A DNA stretch of 64,000 bases from Zeimonas sediminis (GCF_023721795.1 NZ_JAMQYE010000001.1:992001-1056000); one strand, 5' to 3'; shown: positions 41,171 to 50,592, counted from the stretch's first letter. The notes: generated from the sequence alone by a model not told the origin. A program made the numbers and translations.

Positions 41171-42352
41171 TCAGAACAGACTGCCCTGCGCCTGCTGGGC
41201 CTCGGGCTCGGCGAACGCACGCCCGGCCCGCTTTCTCTCGGGCGGCACGAACAGGTCGGTGCGAAGGACCAGCCGGTCGCGGTTCAGGCCGAGCCGCCGG
41301 ATCGCGAGGTCGTAGCGCAGGCGCAGCAGTTCGGCCCACGCGCCCTGGCCCTTCATCCGATGGAAGAACCTGGGGTCGTTCAGGCGACGTTCCCTGCCCG
41401 CCGCGGCCGGGCGCATGTCGCCGAGCCGGTTCATGATCCTGGCTGCGCGATCCGGATGGACCGAGCGCAGCCAGTCGACGAAGACCTCCCGCAACTCGTG
41501 CGGAAGCCTGAGCACCGTGTAGAAAGCCGACGTGGCCCCTGCGTCGCGCGCCTGCTCCAGCACGCTCTCGAGTTCGGGTTCGTTCAGAAAGGGGACGACC
41601 GGCGCCACCGCCACGCCGACCGGAATGCCCGCGTCGGCGAGTCGGCGGATCGTGCGCAGGCGCCTCCACGGCGCGGCGGCGCGCGGTTCCCATGCGCGGG
41701 CGAGATCCGGGTCGAGCGACGCGAGCGACACGTGGACGGACGCGAGCCCGCGCCTTGCCATCGGGGCCAGCAGGTCGATGTCCCGCTCGACGAGCGCGGA
41801 CTTGGTGACGATGGTCAGCGGGTGCGAACACTCGGCCAGCACTTCGAGGATGCCGCGGGTGATTCGCCTTTCGCGCTCGATCGGCTGGTAGGCGTCGGTG
41901 GCGGAGCCGATGTTGACCGGCTCGCAGCGATAGCCGGGCGCGGCAAGCTCGGCGCGCAGGCGCTCGGCAGCGTTGACCTTGGCACGCAAGCGGGTCTCGA
42001 AGTCGAGGCCCGGCGACAGCCCCAGCCAGGCGTGGGTCGGCCGGGCGAAGCAGTAGGTGCAGCCGTGCTCGCAGCCGCGATAGGGGTTGATCGCCCGGTC
42101 GAAGGGAACGTCGGGCGAATCGTTGAAGCTCAGGATTCGGCCGGCCCGTTCTTCGGTGACCTCGGTCCTGGGGAGATCGGGCTCCCGGTCGTCCTGGAAC
42201 CAGCCGTCGTCGATCGTTTCGCGGGCCAGCTTCTCGAAGCGACCCGCGGGGCTCGACACTGCGCCGCGACCACCGGGAGGCCGCACGCCGGAGCGCGCCG
42301 CGCCGGACACGACCGCCGACGGCTGGGAGCGAGTGCGCCGGATACTGTTCAT
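41171..42352 (-). CDS. PA0069-family radical SAM protein
   Basis: 393 residues from the ATG at 42352. Seen: the radical SAM cluster motif CEHGCTYC (CxxxCxxC) in INPYRGCEHGCTYCFARPTH, and SATDAYQPIERE with the SAM-binding region. The group is related to spore photoproduct lyase (SplB), but the substrate is unknown. A start at GTG 42391 is possible, but a TTGCCA-N17-GATACT promoter lies inside that extension and would place the transcript start on the ATG at 42352. Confidence 0.92.
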   Translation of the reverse strand: MNSIRRTRSQPSAVVSGAARSGVRPPGGRGAVSSPAGRFEKLARETIDDGWFQDDREPDLPRTEVTEERAGRILSFNDSPDVPFDRAINPYRGCEHGCTYCFARPTHAWLGLSPGLDFETRLRAKVNAAERLRAELAAPGYRCEPVNIGSATDAYQPIERERRITRGILEVLAECSHPLTIVTKSALVERDIDLLAPMARRGLASVHVSLASLDPDLARAWEPRAAAPWRRLRTIRRLADAGIPVGVAVAPVVPFLNEPELESVLEQARDAGATSAFYTVLRLPHELREVFVDWLRSVHPDRAARIMNRLGDMRPAAAGRERRLNDPRFFHRMKGQGAWAELLRLRYDLAIRRLGLNRDRLVLRTDLFVPPERKRAGRAFAEPEAQQAQGSLF

Positions 42353-42358
42353 TGTTAC

Positions 42359-42387
42359 AGTATCGAACGGAAAGGCCTCCGTGGCAA
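42359..42387 (-). promoter_or_regulatory. Promoter suggesting a leaderless radical SAM transcript
   Basis: On the minus strand TTGCCA (42387-42382), a 17-base spacer and GATACT (42364-42359). Six bases separate the -10 from the ATG at 42352, so transcription would begin at or within one base of the start codon. No ribosome site precedes this ATG. Confidence 0.5.
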
Positions 42388-42428
42388 GCACATCGCGCTA
42401 TCCTCGCCGACGCGAGGAGGTTCGAACG

Positions 42429-43202
42429 ATGATCGTCAGCTGTCCGGCCTGCGGGGGCGGCAATCCGCCTTGGGCGAAGCGTTGCGCGAAGTGCGGCGCA
42501 TTGCTCGGCGAGCAGAAGCGCCAGGTCTTCGGCACACCCGATGACGACGCGACGGCCGACAATCGCACGGTAGCGCCGCGTCACGCACAGACCTCCCCGC
42601 CAGCGAGCCGGATCCCGACAGGCGCCGATGGCCGCCAGCCGACGCTCCCCTCCGGGGCCCGGAACCCGCCGCCCCGGCAGGCGCCGGCTCCCGGCACGCA
42701 GGAGCCGTTTCGCGAGCGGGCGCTGCCCCCCGGATCCGCGGCCGCGCTGGCGGAACTCCTGGCGAGGCGCAGGCCGGCCGACGATCCGCTGTCCCGGCTG
42801 TCCCCGCCCGAGGAGGCCGAGCCGCGACTGCCGGAGCACTTCGACGAAGAGGACTGGCTCGACGAACCCGCGCTGACCCGCGCGACGGTCGACGCCGAGC
42901 CCAAGCGCTCACCGACGCCCGCCATGCCGAGTCCGGCCGAAAGGCCGCCCGGCCTGCGGCACCGCAACGAACGTCCGGCCAGGCCAACTCTGCGAAGCGC
43001 TGCGATCGAGATTCCCGTCACCCCGCGCCGCCGTGGCTGGCTTGCGGCGCTGGCCATAGTGCTCGTGCTGGCGGCCGGCGTCGGGGCCTTCCTGGCAGTC
43101 TGGATGACCGCGCCGGAGCGGCCGGTGGCAGGCATCGACGTCGGCGAGATCGCCGACCGCGTCCGCGACCGGCTCGCCGACTGGGGCTGGCTGGCGCGCT
43201 GA
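42429..43202 (+). CDS. Zinc-ribbon membrane protein of unknown function
   Basis: 257 residues. Seen: an N-terminal zinc ribbon with CPAC and CAKC pairs (residues 5-23), a long Pro/Ala/Arg-rich disordered region, one membrane helix near residues 202-223 (LAALAIVLVLAAGVGAFLAV), and a short acidic end. The zinc ribbon would be cytoplasmic and the C-terminal 30 residues periplasmic. GAGGAGG lies eight bases before the ATG. I recognise no function; divergent from the radical SAM gene with 76 bases between the starts. Confidence 0.75.
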   Translation: MIVSCPACGGGNPPWAKRCAKCGALLGEQKRQVFGTPDDDATADNRTVAPRHAQTSPPASRIPTGADGRQPTLPSGARNPPPRQAPAPGTQEPFRERALPPGSAAALAELLARRRPADDPLSRLSPPEEAEPRLPEHFDEEDWLDEPALTRATVDAEPKRSPTPAMPSPAERPPGLRHRNERPARPTLRSAAIEIPVTPRRRGWLAALAIVLVLAAGVGAFLAVWMTAPERPVAGIDVGEIADRVRDRLADWGWLAR

Positions 43203-43271
43203 GCGTCGCGGCACGCGCGCCGGCCCGGGCCCGGGATCTTCCAGGCTCGGGTCCGCTCGGCGCCGGCCTCA

Positions 43272-43304
43272 GCCCAGGACCGGCCTCCGCCCAGGACCGG
43301 CCTC
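43272..43304. repeat. Two 16-base direct repeats with 17-base period
   Basis: GCCCAGGACCGGCCTC occurs at 43272-43287 and again at 43289-43304, just outside the acyl-CoA dehydrogenase stop. No role is evident; probably replication slippage in a non-coding spacer. Confidence 0.8.
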
Positions 43305-43310
43305 AGGGCC

Positions 43311-45116
43311 TCAGAACAGCTCGGCTTCCAGCGCCATGACCCCGGCGGCGCCGTCGACGATCGAGCTGGCCAGGCCGGGCGCCTGGCTCAGGATGTGGTC
43401 GGCGTGGAAGCGCGCGGTCGCGATCTTGGCCGCCATGAAGCCGGCGTCGCCGCTGGCCGCCTCGCGCAGCGCCGCGGCGGCGAGCGCCGCGCGCCCCATC
43501 TGCCAGCCCGACAGCACGATGCCGGCCAGCTTCAGGTAGGGGACGCTGCCCGCGAAGACCGCGCGGACGTCGGACTTCATGCTGGCCACGACGAAGTCGA
43601 CCGCCGACTCGAGCGCGTCGCAGCCGGCCGCCAGCCGGCGCCCGATCGCCTGCAGGTCGGCGTCGGACGCGCCGGCCAGCTCGGCGGCGGTGCCGCGCGC
43701 CTGGCCGATCAGCCCCTTCGCGACCGCGCCGCCGTCGCGCGCTGTCTTGCGCCCGACCAGGTCGTTGGCCTGGATCGCGGTGGTGCCCTCGTAGATCGTC
43801 AGGATGCGCGCGTCGCGGTAGTACTGCGCCGCGCCGGTCTCCTCGATGAAGCCCATGCCGCCGTGCACCTGCACGCCGAGCGAGGTGACCTCGAGCGACA
43901 TCTCGGTCGACCAGCCCTTGACGATCGGCACCAGGTATTCGTAGGCGGCCATGCTGCGCTGGCGCTCGGCCTCGTCGGCCGCGTGATGGCCGGCGTCGGA
44001 CAGCGCGGCCGCCACGTAGGCCAGCGCGCGCGCGGACTCGGTGCAGGCGCGCATCGTCATCAGCATCCGGCGAACGTCGGGGTGGTTGACGATGGCGACC
44101 GGACCGCTGGAGCCGGCCACGTCGCGGCTCTGCACGCGGTCCTTCGCGTAGGCCGCGGCCTTCTGGTAGGCGCGCTCGGCGATCGCGATGCCCTGCATGC
44201 CGACCGCGAAACGGGCCGAGTTCATCATGATGAACATGTACTCGAGGCCGCGGTTCTCCTGGCCGACCAGGTAGCCGATCGCGCCCTCGCCGACCTCGCC
44301 CTTGCCGTCGCCGTAGACCAGCACCGAGGTCGGGCTCGCCTTGATGCCGAGCTTGTGCTCGATCGACGTGCACCAGACGTCGTTGCGCTTGACCGGCTCG
44401 CCCGCATCGTCGAACAGGAACTTCGGGACGATGAACAGCGAGATGCCCTTGACCCCCTCGGGCGCGTCCGGCGTGCGAGCCAGCACGAGGTGGACGATGT
44501 TGTCCGCCATGTCGTGCTCGCCGAAGGTGATGAAGATCTTCTGGCCGAAGATCCGGTAGCTGCCGTCGCCCTGCGGCACCGCCTTGGCGCGCACCAGCGC
44601 GAGGTCGGAGCCGGCCTGCGGCTCGGTCAGGTTCATCGTGCCGGTCCACTTGCCCGAGATCAGGTGGGGCACGTAGCGCATCTTCTGCTCGTCGGAGCCG
44701 GCGGTGAGCAGCGCCTCGATCGCGCCGTCGGTCAGCAGCGGGCACAGCGCGAACGACAGATTGGCCGCGTTCAGGATCTCCACGCAGGGCGTGCCGATCG
44801 ACTTGGGCAGGCCCTGCCCGCCGAACTCGAGCGGGTGCTGGACGCCCTGCCAGCCGCCGTCGGCGAACTGCCGGAAGGCCTCGCGGAAACCGGGCGTGGT
44901 CGTGACGACGCCGTTGCTGAGCGTCGAGGGTTGCGTGTCGCCGGTCCAGTTCAGCGGGGCGACCACGCCCTCGTTGAACTTCGCGCATTCCTCGAGCACC
45001 GCCTGCGCGGTGTCCAGGCCGGCGTCCTCGAAGCCCGGCAGCTTCGCGACCGCTTCGAGGTTCGCGACGTGCTCGAGCGTGAACAGCATGTCCTTGAGCG
45101 GGGCTTTGAACGACAT
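43311..45116 (-). CDS. Acyl-CoA dehydrogenase, long type with C-terminal extension (DmdC-like)
   Basis: FAD enzyme that oxidises an acyl-CoA to the 2-enoyl-CoA and reduces ETF. 601 residues, longer than the ~380-residue short-chain enzymes. Seen: the N-terminal extension (MSFKAPLKDMLFTLEHV), MNLTEPQAGSDLALVR (FAD/substrate region), MGFIEETGAAQYYRD and the catalytic Glu region ILTIYEGTTAIQANDL. This type includes 3-methylmercaptopropionyl-CoA dehydrogenase and broad FadE-like enzymes; the substrate is undecided. Downstream of etfBA, its electron acceptor. Confidence 0.93.
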   Translation of the reverse strand: MSFKAPLKDMLFTLEHVANLEAVAKLPGFEDAGLDTAQAVLEECAKFNEGVVAPLNWTGDTQPSTLSNGVVTTTPGFREAFRQFADGGWQGVQHPLEFGGQGLPKSIGTPCVEILNAANLSFALCPLLTDGAIEALLTAGSDEQKMRYVPHLISGKWTGTMNLTEPQAGSDLALVRAKAVPQGDGSYRIFGQKIFITFGEHDMADNIVHLVLARTPDAPEGVKGISLFIVPKFLFDDAGEPVKRNDVWCTSIEHKLGIKASPTSVLVYGDGKGEVGEGAIGYLVGQENRGLEYMFIMMNSARFAVGMQGIAIAERAYQKAAAYAKDRVQSRDVAGSSGPVAIVNHPDVRRMLMTMRACTESARALAYVAAALSDAGHHAADEAERQRSMAAYEYLVPIVKGWSTEMSLEVTSLGVQVHGGMGFIEETGAAQYYRDARILTIYEGTTAIQANDLVGRKTARDGGAVAKGLIGQARGTAAELAGASDADLQAIGRRLAAGCDALESAVDFVVASMKSDVRAVFAGSVPYLKLAGIVLSGWQMGRAALAAAALREAASGDAGFMAAKIATARFHADHILSQAPGLASSIVDGAAGVMALEAELF

Positions 45117-45141
45117 TTCGTCACTCCATGCGGATGTGGAA

Positions 45142-45168
45142 ACGGCCGATCCGTTGCCGGTCGGCCGT
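45142..45168 (-). other. Hairpin between etfA and the acyl-CoA dehydrogenase gene
   Basis: ACGGCCGA / TCGGCCGT with an 11-base loop sits in the 108-base spacer. No T-tract follows, so it may tune transcript stability between the genes rather than terminate. Confidence 0.35.
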
Positions 45169-45224
45169 TCGTGCGTCTGTTCGCCGGACCGGCGCGCGCT
45201 GGCGCGCGAGCCCGGCGTCGGGCA

Positions 45225-46157
45225 TCAGCCCAGCTTCTCGGTCAGCTCGGGAACGGCCTGGAACAGGTCTGCGACCAGTCCGTAGTCGGCCACGCCGAAG
45301 ATCGGCGCTTCCTCGTCCTTGTTGATCGCGACGATGACCTTGCTGTCCTTCATGCCGGCCAGGTGCTGGATCGCGCCCGAGATGCCGATCGCCACGTAGA
45401 GCTGCGGCGCGACGATCTTGCCGGTCTGGCCGACCTGCCAGTCGTTCGGCGCGTAGCCGGCGTCGACCGCCGCGCGCGAGGCGCCCATCGCGGCGCCCAG
45501 CTTGTCGGCCAGCGGCTCGAGCAGCTTGAAGTTCTCGGCCGAGCCCATGCCTCGGCCGCCCGACACGACGACCTTGGCGGCGGTCAGCTCGGGGCGGTCG
45601 CTCTTGGCGATCTCGCGGCCCACGAAGCTCGACTTGCCCGAATCGGCGACCGCGTCGATCTTCTCGACGGCGGCCGAACCGCCGCTGGCAGCGGCGGCAT
45701 CGAAGGCGGTGCCGCGCACCGTGATCACCTTGACCGCGTCGGCCGACTGCACGGTGGCGATCGCGTTGCCCGCGTAGATCGGGCGGGTGAAGGTGTCGGG
45801 CGACTCGACGCTGGTGATCTCGGAGATCTGGGCCACGTCGAGCAGCGCCGCCACGCGCGGAAGGATGTTCTTGCCCGAGGCGCTGGCCGGGGCGAGGATG
45901 TGCGAGTAGCCGCCGGCCACCGCTACGACCTGCGCCGCCACGTTCTCGGCGAGCTGGTCGGCAAGGTGCGGGGCGTCGGCCACCAGCACCCTGGCCACGC
46001 CCGCCGCCTGCGCGGCGGCCTGGGCCGCGGCGTCGCAGCCGGAGCCGGCGACCAGCACGGTGACGTCGCCGCCGCACTGCGCGGCCGCGGTGATCGTGTT
46101 CAGCGTCGCCGGCTTCAGCGTCGCGTTGTCGTGTTCGGCGATAACGAGGACTGCCAT
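45225..46157 (-). CDS. etfA: Electron transfer flavoprotein alpha subunit
   Basis: Carries FAD and passes electrons from acyl-CoA dehydrogenases to ETF-quinone oxidoreductase. 310 residues. Seen: [22 protein letters not shown], and the C-terminal FAD-binding region [45 protein letters not shown] and [12 protein letters not shown]. Fourteen bases after etfB. Confidence 0.98.
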   Translation of the reverse strand: MAVLVIAEHDNATLKPATLNTITAAAQCGGDVTVLVAGSGCDAAAQAAAQAAGVARVLVADAPHLADQLAENVAAQVVAVAGGYSHILAPASASGKNILPRVAALLDVAQISEITSVESPDTFTRPIYAGNAIATVQSADAVKVITVRGTAFDAAAASGGSAAVEKIDAVADSGKSSFVGREIAKSDRPELTAAKVVVSGGRGMGSAENFKLLEPLADKLGAAMGASRAAVDAGYAPNDWQVGQTGKIVAPQLYVAIGISGAIQHLAGMKDSKVIVAINKDEEAPIFGVADYGLVADLFQAVPELTEKLG

Positions 46158-46171
46158 GTCGTGCCCCTTGT

Positions 46172-46921
46172 TCAGATCACTTTCGCTTCGTTCTTCAGCT
46201 TGTCGACCAGCGCGGCGACGTCGGCCACCTTGATGCCGGCCTTGCGACCCGGCGGCTCGCTGACCTTCAGCGTCTTCAGGCGCGGCGCCGGGTCCACGCC
46301 CAGGTCGGCCGGCTTGACGTTGTCGAGCTGCTTCTTCTTGGCCTTCATGATGTTGGGCAGCGTCACGTAGCGCGGCTCGTTCAGGCGCAGGTCGGTGGTG
46401 ACCACCGCGGGCAGCGAGATCTCGACCGTCTCCAGGCCGCCGTCGACCTCGCGGGTGACCTTCGCCTTGCCGTCGGCGATCTCGACCTTCGACGCGAAGG
46501 TGGCCTGGGGCATGCCGGCCAGCGCGGCCAGCATCTGGCCGGTCTGGTTGGCGTCGTCGTCGATCGCCTGCTTGCCCAGGATCAGCAGCTGCGGCTGCTC
46601 CTTGTCGACCAGCGCCTTCAGCAGCTTGGCCACGGCCAGCGGCTGCAGCTCGGCGTCGGTTTCGACCAGGATGCCGCGGTCGGCGCCGATGGCCATCGCG
46701 GTGCGCAGCGTCTCCTGGCAGGCCGCCGGGCCGCAGGACACCGCGACGATCTCGGTCGCCACGCCCTTCTCCTTCAGGCGCACGGCCTCTTCGACAGCGA
46801 TCTCGTCGAACGGGTTCATCGACATCTTGACGTTGGCGATGTCCACACCGGTCTGGTCGCTCTTGACGCGAACCTTCACGTTGTAGTCCACCACTCGCTT
46901 GACGGGGACGAGAATCTTCAT
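46172..46921 (-). CDS. etfB: Electron transfer flavoprotein beta subunit
   Basis: AMP-binding partner of EtfA. 249 residues, the usual length. Seen: [38 protein letters not shown], the AMP loop [19 protein letters not shown], and [20 protein letters not shown], which includes the dehydrogenase recognition loop with Leu/Pro. Start ATG at 46921. It is read from a promoter with two inverted-repeat operators shared with the MarR gene. Confidence 0.98.
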   Translation of the reverse strand: MKILVPVKRVVDYNVKVRVKSDQTGVDIANVKMSMNPFDEIAVEEAVRLKEKGVATEIVAVSCGPAACQETLRTAMAIGADRGILVETDAELQPLAVAKLLKALVDKEQPQLLILGKQAIDDDANQTGQMLAALAGMPQATFASKVEIADGKAKVTREVDGGLETVEISLPAVVTTDLRLNEPRYVTLPNIMKAKKKQLDNVKPADLGVDPAPRLKTLKVSEPPGRKAGIKVADVAALVDKLKNEAKVI

Positions 46922-46996
46922 CGAGGCCTCACGAAGTCGGTTGGAGGGGAAAGGGTCGATTTTACAGGCGGCGGCCCTGCCGACGGGTCCCGGCGG

Positions 46997-47012
46997 CGTC
47001 AACCCTGGTTGA
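46997..47012. promoter_or_regulatory. MarR-type operator 1 (downstream of the etfB promoter)
   Basis: GTCAAC-CCTG-GTTGAC, a perfect inverted repeat (seven bases per arm if the inner CC/GG pair is counted). It covers the predicted etfB transcription start and contains the TTGACA of the plus-strand marR promoter (47008-47013). Confidence 0.7.
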
Positions 47013-47018
47013 CAGTTC

Positions 47019-47047
47019 GATTATCGCGGTGCAACATCCGCATGTCA
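47019..47047 (-). promoter_or_regulatory. Sigma-70 promoter of etfBA
   Basis: On the minus strand a perfect TTGACA (47047-47042), a 17-base spacer and GATAAT (47024-47019). The start would be near 47012, about 90 bases before etfB. The -35 lies in operator 2 and the start in operator 1. On the plus strand TTGACA (47008-47013), 17 bases and CAACAT (47031-47036) form a mirror-image, weaker marR promoter. Confidence 0.75.
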
Positions 47048-47058
47048 ACCAAAGTTGA
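47043..47058. promoter_or_regulatory. MarR-type operator 2 (on the etfB -35)
   Basis: GTCAAC-CAAA-GTTGAC has the same arms and spacer length as operator 1, with a centre-to-centre distance of 46 bases. It contains the etfB -35 hexamer and would cover the marR transcription start. Confidence 0.7.
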
Positions 47059-47142
47059 CGCAAAGAGCACGAACACCGGGAAGGATCAGCCGATTCCGGA
47101 CCGGAGACCGCCGCCCCCTTTCCGGAAGCAGCCCCGCCCGCC

Positions 47143-47553
47143 GTGTCCGCCAACCTGAAACAGCTGCTGATCGCGCGCTCGGACTGGTTCGCGCGCGAAA
47201 TCATGCGCGCGGTGAAGGCCGGCGAGCACGCGTACATCACCCCGGCGCAGAGCCGCCTGCTCGCCCACATGGCCGGGCGGCCCGCCAGCATGGCGGAACT
47301 CGCGCGCCAGCTGGCGATCTCGCGCCAGGCGGTGCACAAGACCGTGGCGGAACTGGTGCGCCGGGGAATCCTCGAAGTTCGCGACGACCCCGGGCGCGGC
47401 AATGCCAAGCTGGTCGTCTACACCGAGAAGGGCCGGCAGGTGAACCGGGCCGGCGCGAAGATCATCGAGCAGATCGAGCAGCGCCTCGCCCGCCGGCTCG
47501 GGCCCGACGGCGTCGAGAAGCTCAGGGAGCTGCTTTCGGCCGACTGGGAATGA
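47143..47553 (+). CDS. MarR-family transcriptional regulator
   Basis: 136 residues with a winged helix-turn-helix: MAELARQLAISRQAVHKTVAELVRRGILEV, wing RDDPGRGNAKLVVYTEKG, flanked by dimerisation helices. GTG start, ribosome site weak. Divergent from etfBA across a region with two matching inverted repeats, so it probably represses etfBA and itself, with an acyl-CoA or similar effector as a likely but unproven signal. Confidence 0.88.
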   Translation: MSANLKQLLIARSDWFAREIMRAVKAGEHAYITPAQSRLLAHMAGRPASMAELARQLAISRQAVHKTVAELVRRGILEVRDDPGRGNAKLVVYTEKGRQVNRAGAKIIEQIEQRLARRLGPDGVEKLRELLSADWE

Positions 47554-47634
47554 GCCGCCCGCCGGGCGTTCGGTCGCCCTCGCGTTCCCTTGCCCGGGCC
47601 GGCTCCCTGCCGGCGTCCGGCGCCGGCGCAGGCC

Positions 47635-48447
47635 TCAGCCCGGCTTCCAGTCCGGTGCCCGCTTCTCGATGAAGGCCTGCACCCCCTCGAGGGCGGCCTC
47701 GTCCATCATGTTGCAGGCCATCGTCTGGCCCGCAAGCTGGTAGGCCGCCTCGATGCCCATCTCCAGCTGCCGGTAGAACAGCCCCTTGCCGGCGGCGATC
47801 GCCACGGCGGGCTTCGCGCAGATCGAGGACGCGATCCGCGTGATCTCGGCATCGAGGTGGTCGGGCGGCACGACCGCGTTGACCAGCCCCTTGTCCTTCG
47901 CCGCCCAGGCATCGATGAACTCGCCGGTGACCAGCATCTCGAAGGCCTGCTTGCGGCCCAGGTTGCGCGACAGCGCCACCGACGGCGTCGAGCAGAACAG
48001 CCCGAGGTTGACCCCGGACACCGCGAACCGGGCGCCTTCGGCGGCCACCGCCAGGTCGCACATCGCGACAAGCTGGCAGCCCGCCGCGGTGGCGATGCCG
48101 TGCACCCGCGCGATGACCGGCTGCGGCATCCGCTGGATCGTCATCATCATCCGCGAGCACTGCGCGAACAGCTTCTGGTAGTAGTCGAGCGACGGCTGCG
48201 CGCGCATCTCGCGCAGGTCGTGGCCGGCGCAGAAGGCCTTGCCCGCCGCCGCGATCACGACGACCCTGACCGCCGGGTCGGCAGCAGCCCGCTCGAGCTC
48301 GATCTGGAGCGCGGACATCAGCTCCGACGACAGCGCGTTGAACTGCGCCGGGCGGTTCAGCGTCAGCGTCAGCACGCCGCCGTTGCGCGAGGCGAGCACC
48401 GGCGCGTCGGCCGGCGCGCCCTGCCCTGCTGAAGGTACTGCGGACAT
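47635..48447 (-). CDS. Enoyl-CoA hydratase/isomerase family protein (ECHDC3-like)
   Basis: Crotonase-fold protein of 270 residues. Seen: the oxyanion-hole segments GKAFCAGHDLREM and HGIATAAGCQLVAMCDLAVA. At the position of the second catalytic Glu of true hydratases the sequence is GLFCSTPSVALSRNLG, as in the ECHDC3 group, so classical hydratase activity is uncertain. Start ATG at 48447 with AGGAGA upstream. Divergent from the MoxR gene. Confidence 0.92.
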   Translation of the reverse strand: MSAVPSAGQGAPADAPVLASRNGGVLTLTLNRPAQFNALSSELMSALQIELERAAADPAVRVVVIAAAGKAFCAGHDLREMRAQPSLDYYQKLFAQCSRMMMTIQRMPQPVIARVHGIATAAGCQLVAMCDLAVAAEGARFAVSGVNLGLFCSTPSVALSRNLGRKQAFEMLVTGEFIDAWAAKDKGLVNAVVPPDHLDAEITRIASSICAKPAVAIAAGKGLFYRQLEMGIEAAYQLAGQTMACNMMDEAALEGVQAFIEKRAPDWKPG

Positions 48448-48661
48448 TCTCCTGTCTCCCTGTTGGCTGGATTGCGGACCAGGTGCCGGCGCCCGGGCGC
48501 GCCTTGCGCCGTCGCCACGACGGACTGCCGCTCGCACCGGTCATCGCACCGATTATCGGCGCGCCGCGGCCAATGGCCAACCCGCGAGACCCGCGGCACG
48601 ATTCGCGCCGCCGCCGCGGTTTACACTCGCCCCGACTCTCCCCACTCAGGAACTTCCCCGG

Positions 48662-49585
48662 ATGCTCGAGCGGATACAGGCGGTCGCCGCCCAGGTCGGC
48701 TCGGTCGTCGTGGGCAAGCAGGCCCAGATCCGGCTCGCGCTGGCCTGCCTGCTCGCGCGCGGCCACCTGCTGATCGAAGACCTTCCCGGCGTCGGCAAGA
48801 CGACGCTGGCCCACGCGCTGTCGATCTCGCTGGGGCTTCAGTTCAAGCGCGTGCAGTTCACGAACGACCTGCTGCCGGCCGACGTGGTCGGCGTCACCGT
48901 GTTCGACCGGGACAAGTCGGCCTTCGTGTTCCACCCGGGGCCGGTCTTCTCGCAGGTGCTGCTCGCCGACGAGATCAACCGCGCCTCGCCCAAGACGCAG
49001 TCCTCGCTGCTCGAGGCGATGGAGGAGCGCCAGGTGTCGATCGAGGGCAGCCCGCACCCGCTCCCCGACCCGTTCTTCGTGATCGCCACGCAGAACCCGC
49101 AGGACCAGATCGGCACCTTCCCGCTTCCCGAGTCGCAGCTCGACCGCTTCCTGATGTGCATCGAGATCGGCTATCCGGACCCGAAGTCCGAGCGCGCGAT
49201 CCTCGAGGGGCAGGACCGCCGCGCGATGCTCGACACGCTCGCGCCCGCGATGACGCCCGCGCAGCTGCTCGACGCGCAGCGCCTGGTGCGGCAGATCCGC
49301 TGCGCGCCGCCGCTGATCGACTACATCCAGAACCTGCTGACGCACAGCCGCCGCAGCGCCGCGCTCTCCGAGGGCCTGAGCCCCCGCGCCGGCCTCGGCC
49401 TGATCCAGGCGGCGCGCGCCTGGGCCATGCTCGACGGCCGCAACCACGTGCTGCCCGAGGACGTGCAGGCGGTTCTCACCTCCGTGGCCGGCCACCGGCT
49501 CAGGCCGGCCCGCGGCGTTGCGACCTCGCACCGCGCCCGCGCGGAGCTGGTGGCCGAGCTGATCAAGGCGGTGCCGGTTCCGTGA
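48662..49585 (+). CDS. MoxR-family AAA+ ATPase
   Basis: 307 residues. Seen: Walker A EDLPGVGKTTLA, the MoxR motif FKRVQFTNDLLPADVVG, Walker B LLADEINRASPKTQSSLLEAMEE, and sensor IATQNPQDQ. It acts as a chaperone-like ATPase with the DUF58 and transglutaminase proteins encoded next. The ATG at 48662 gives the family N-terminus. The stop overlaps the next GTG (GTGA). Confidence 0.95.
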   Translation: MLERIQAVAAQVGSVVVGKQAQIRLALACLLARGHLLIEDLPGVGKTTLAHALSISLGLQFKRVQFTNDLLPADVVGVTVFDRDKSAFVFHPGPVFSQVLLADEINRASPKTQSSLLEAMEERQVSIEGSPHPLPDPFFVIATQNPQDQIGTFPLPESQLDRFLMCIEIGYPDPKSERAILEGQDRRAMLDTLAPAMTPAQLLDAQRLVRQIRCAPPLIDYIQNLLTHSRRSAALSEGLSPRAGLGLIQAARAWAMLDGRNHVLPEDVQAVLTSVAGHRLRPARGVATSHRARAELVAELIKAVPVP

Positions 49586-50592
49586 CGACGGCCCGGTCGT
49601 CCGACCCGGCGAGCCAGCCGGGCTGGCTCGCCCGGCTCGTCGCCGCCAGGCATCGCCCGGTGGCCGGCGACCACCGGCTCGGCCAGCGAAACGTGTACGT
49701 GCTGCCGACCCGCGCGGGGCTGCTCTTCGGCGCGGTCGTGTTCACGATGCTGGTCGCCTCGATCAACTACCGGCTTTCGCTGGGGTACGCGCTGAGCTTC
49801 CTGGTGGCCGGCGTCGCGATCGTGGCGATGCTGCAGACCTGGCGCAACCTGTCCTCGCTGGTGCTGCGCCCCGGCCGCGCCGAGCCGGTGTTCGCCGGCG
49901 ACTTCGCCACGCTCACCGTGATCGTCCGCAATCCGGGCAAGGTCGAGCGCTTCGCGCTCAGCTTCGTCGCGCCCGGCATGGCCAGCCCCGAGGACTTCGA
50001 CGCCAGCCCCGGCGCCGAGCAGATCGTCTCGCTCGCGCTGCCCGCCACGGAGCGCGGCTGGCATCCGGTGCCGCGGCTGCGGCTGGAAACGCGCTTCCCG
50101 CTGGGGATCTGGCGCTCCTGGACCTGGTGGCAACCGGCCTTGCGGGTGCTGGTCTACCCGAGGCCCGAGCCCCCGGGCGCCCCGCTGCCGGCGCGGCTGG
50201 CCAGCTCCGGCGACGGCCAGGCGCGCGGCGGCGGCGAGCAGGACCTCGCCGCGCTTCGCCCCTGGCAGGAGGGCGACTCGCCTCGCCGGATCGCGTGGAA
50301 GGCGATGGCGCGCACGGCCTCCGAGGACCTGATCGTGCGCCAGTACGAAGGCGGCGACCTCGGCGAGCTGGCCCTCGAGTGGTCGCAACTGCCTGCCGGC
50401 TGGGACGACGAGCGCAAGCTCTCGAGGATGACCCGCTGGGTGCTCGACGCGGACGCGCTGGGCGTGCCCTGGGCGATGCTGCTGCCGGGCGTCTCGATCG
50501 GTCCCGACGCGGGCCCGTCGCATCGCGAGCAGTGCCTGCGCGCGCTGGCCACCTGGGGGCTGCCGGGCGGCGGGCGGGAGTCGGCAAGGTGA
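49582..50592 (+). CDS. DUF58-domain protein
   Basis: 336 residues. Two membrane helices near residues 47-85, then a periplasm/cytoplasm-facing segment, and the DUF58 signature with DLAALRPWQEGDSPRRIAWKAMART near the middle of the second half. The domain resembles a von Willebrand factor A fold. It belongs to the MoxR-DUF58-TgpA module; function unknown. GTG start overlaps the MoxR stop; the stop overlaps the next GTG. Confidence 0.93.
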   Translation: MTTARSSDPASQPGWLARLVAARHRPVAGDHRLGQRNVYVLPTRAGLLFGAVVFTMLVASINYRLSLGYALSFLVAGVAIVAMLQTWRNLSSLVLRPGRAEPVFAGDFATLTVIVRNPGKVERFALSFVAPGMASPEDFDASPGAEQIVSLALPATERGWHPVPRLRLETRFPLGIWRSWTWWQPALRVLVYPRPEPPGAPLPARLASSGDGQARGGGEQDLAALRPWQEGDSPRRIAWKAMARTASEDLIVRQYEGGDLGELALEWSQLPAGWDDERKLSRMTRWVLDADALGVPWAMLLPGVSIGPDAGPSHREQCLRALATWGLPGGGRESAR

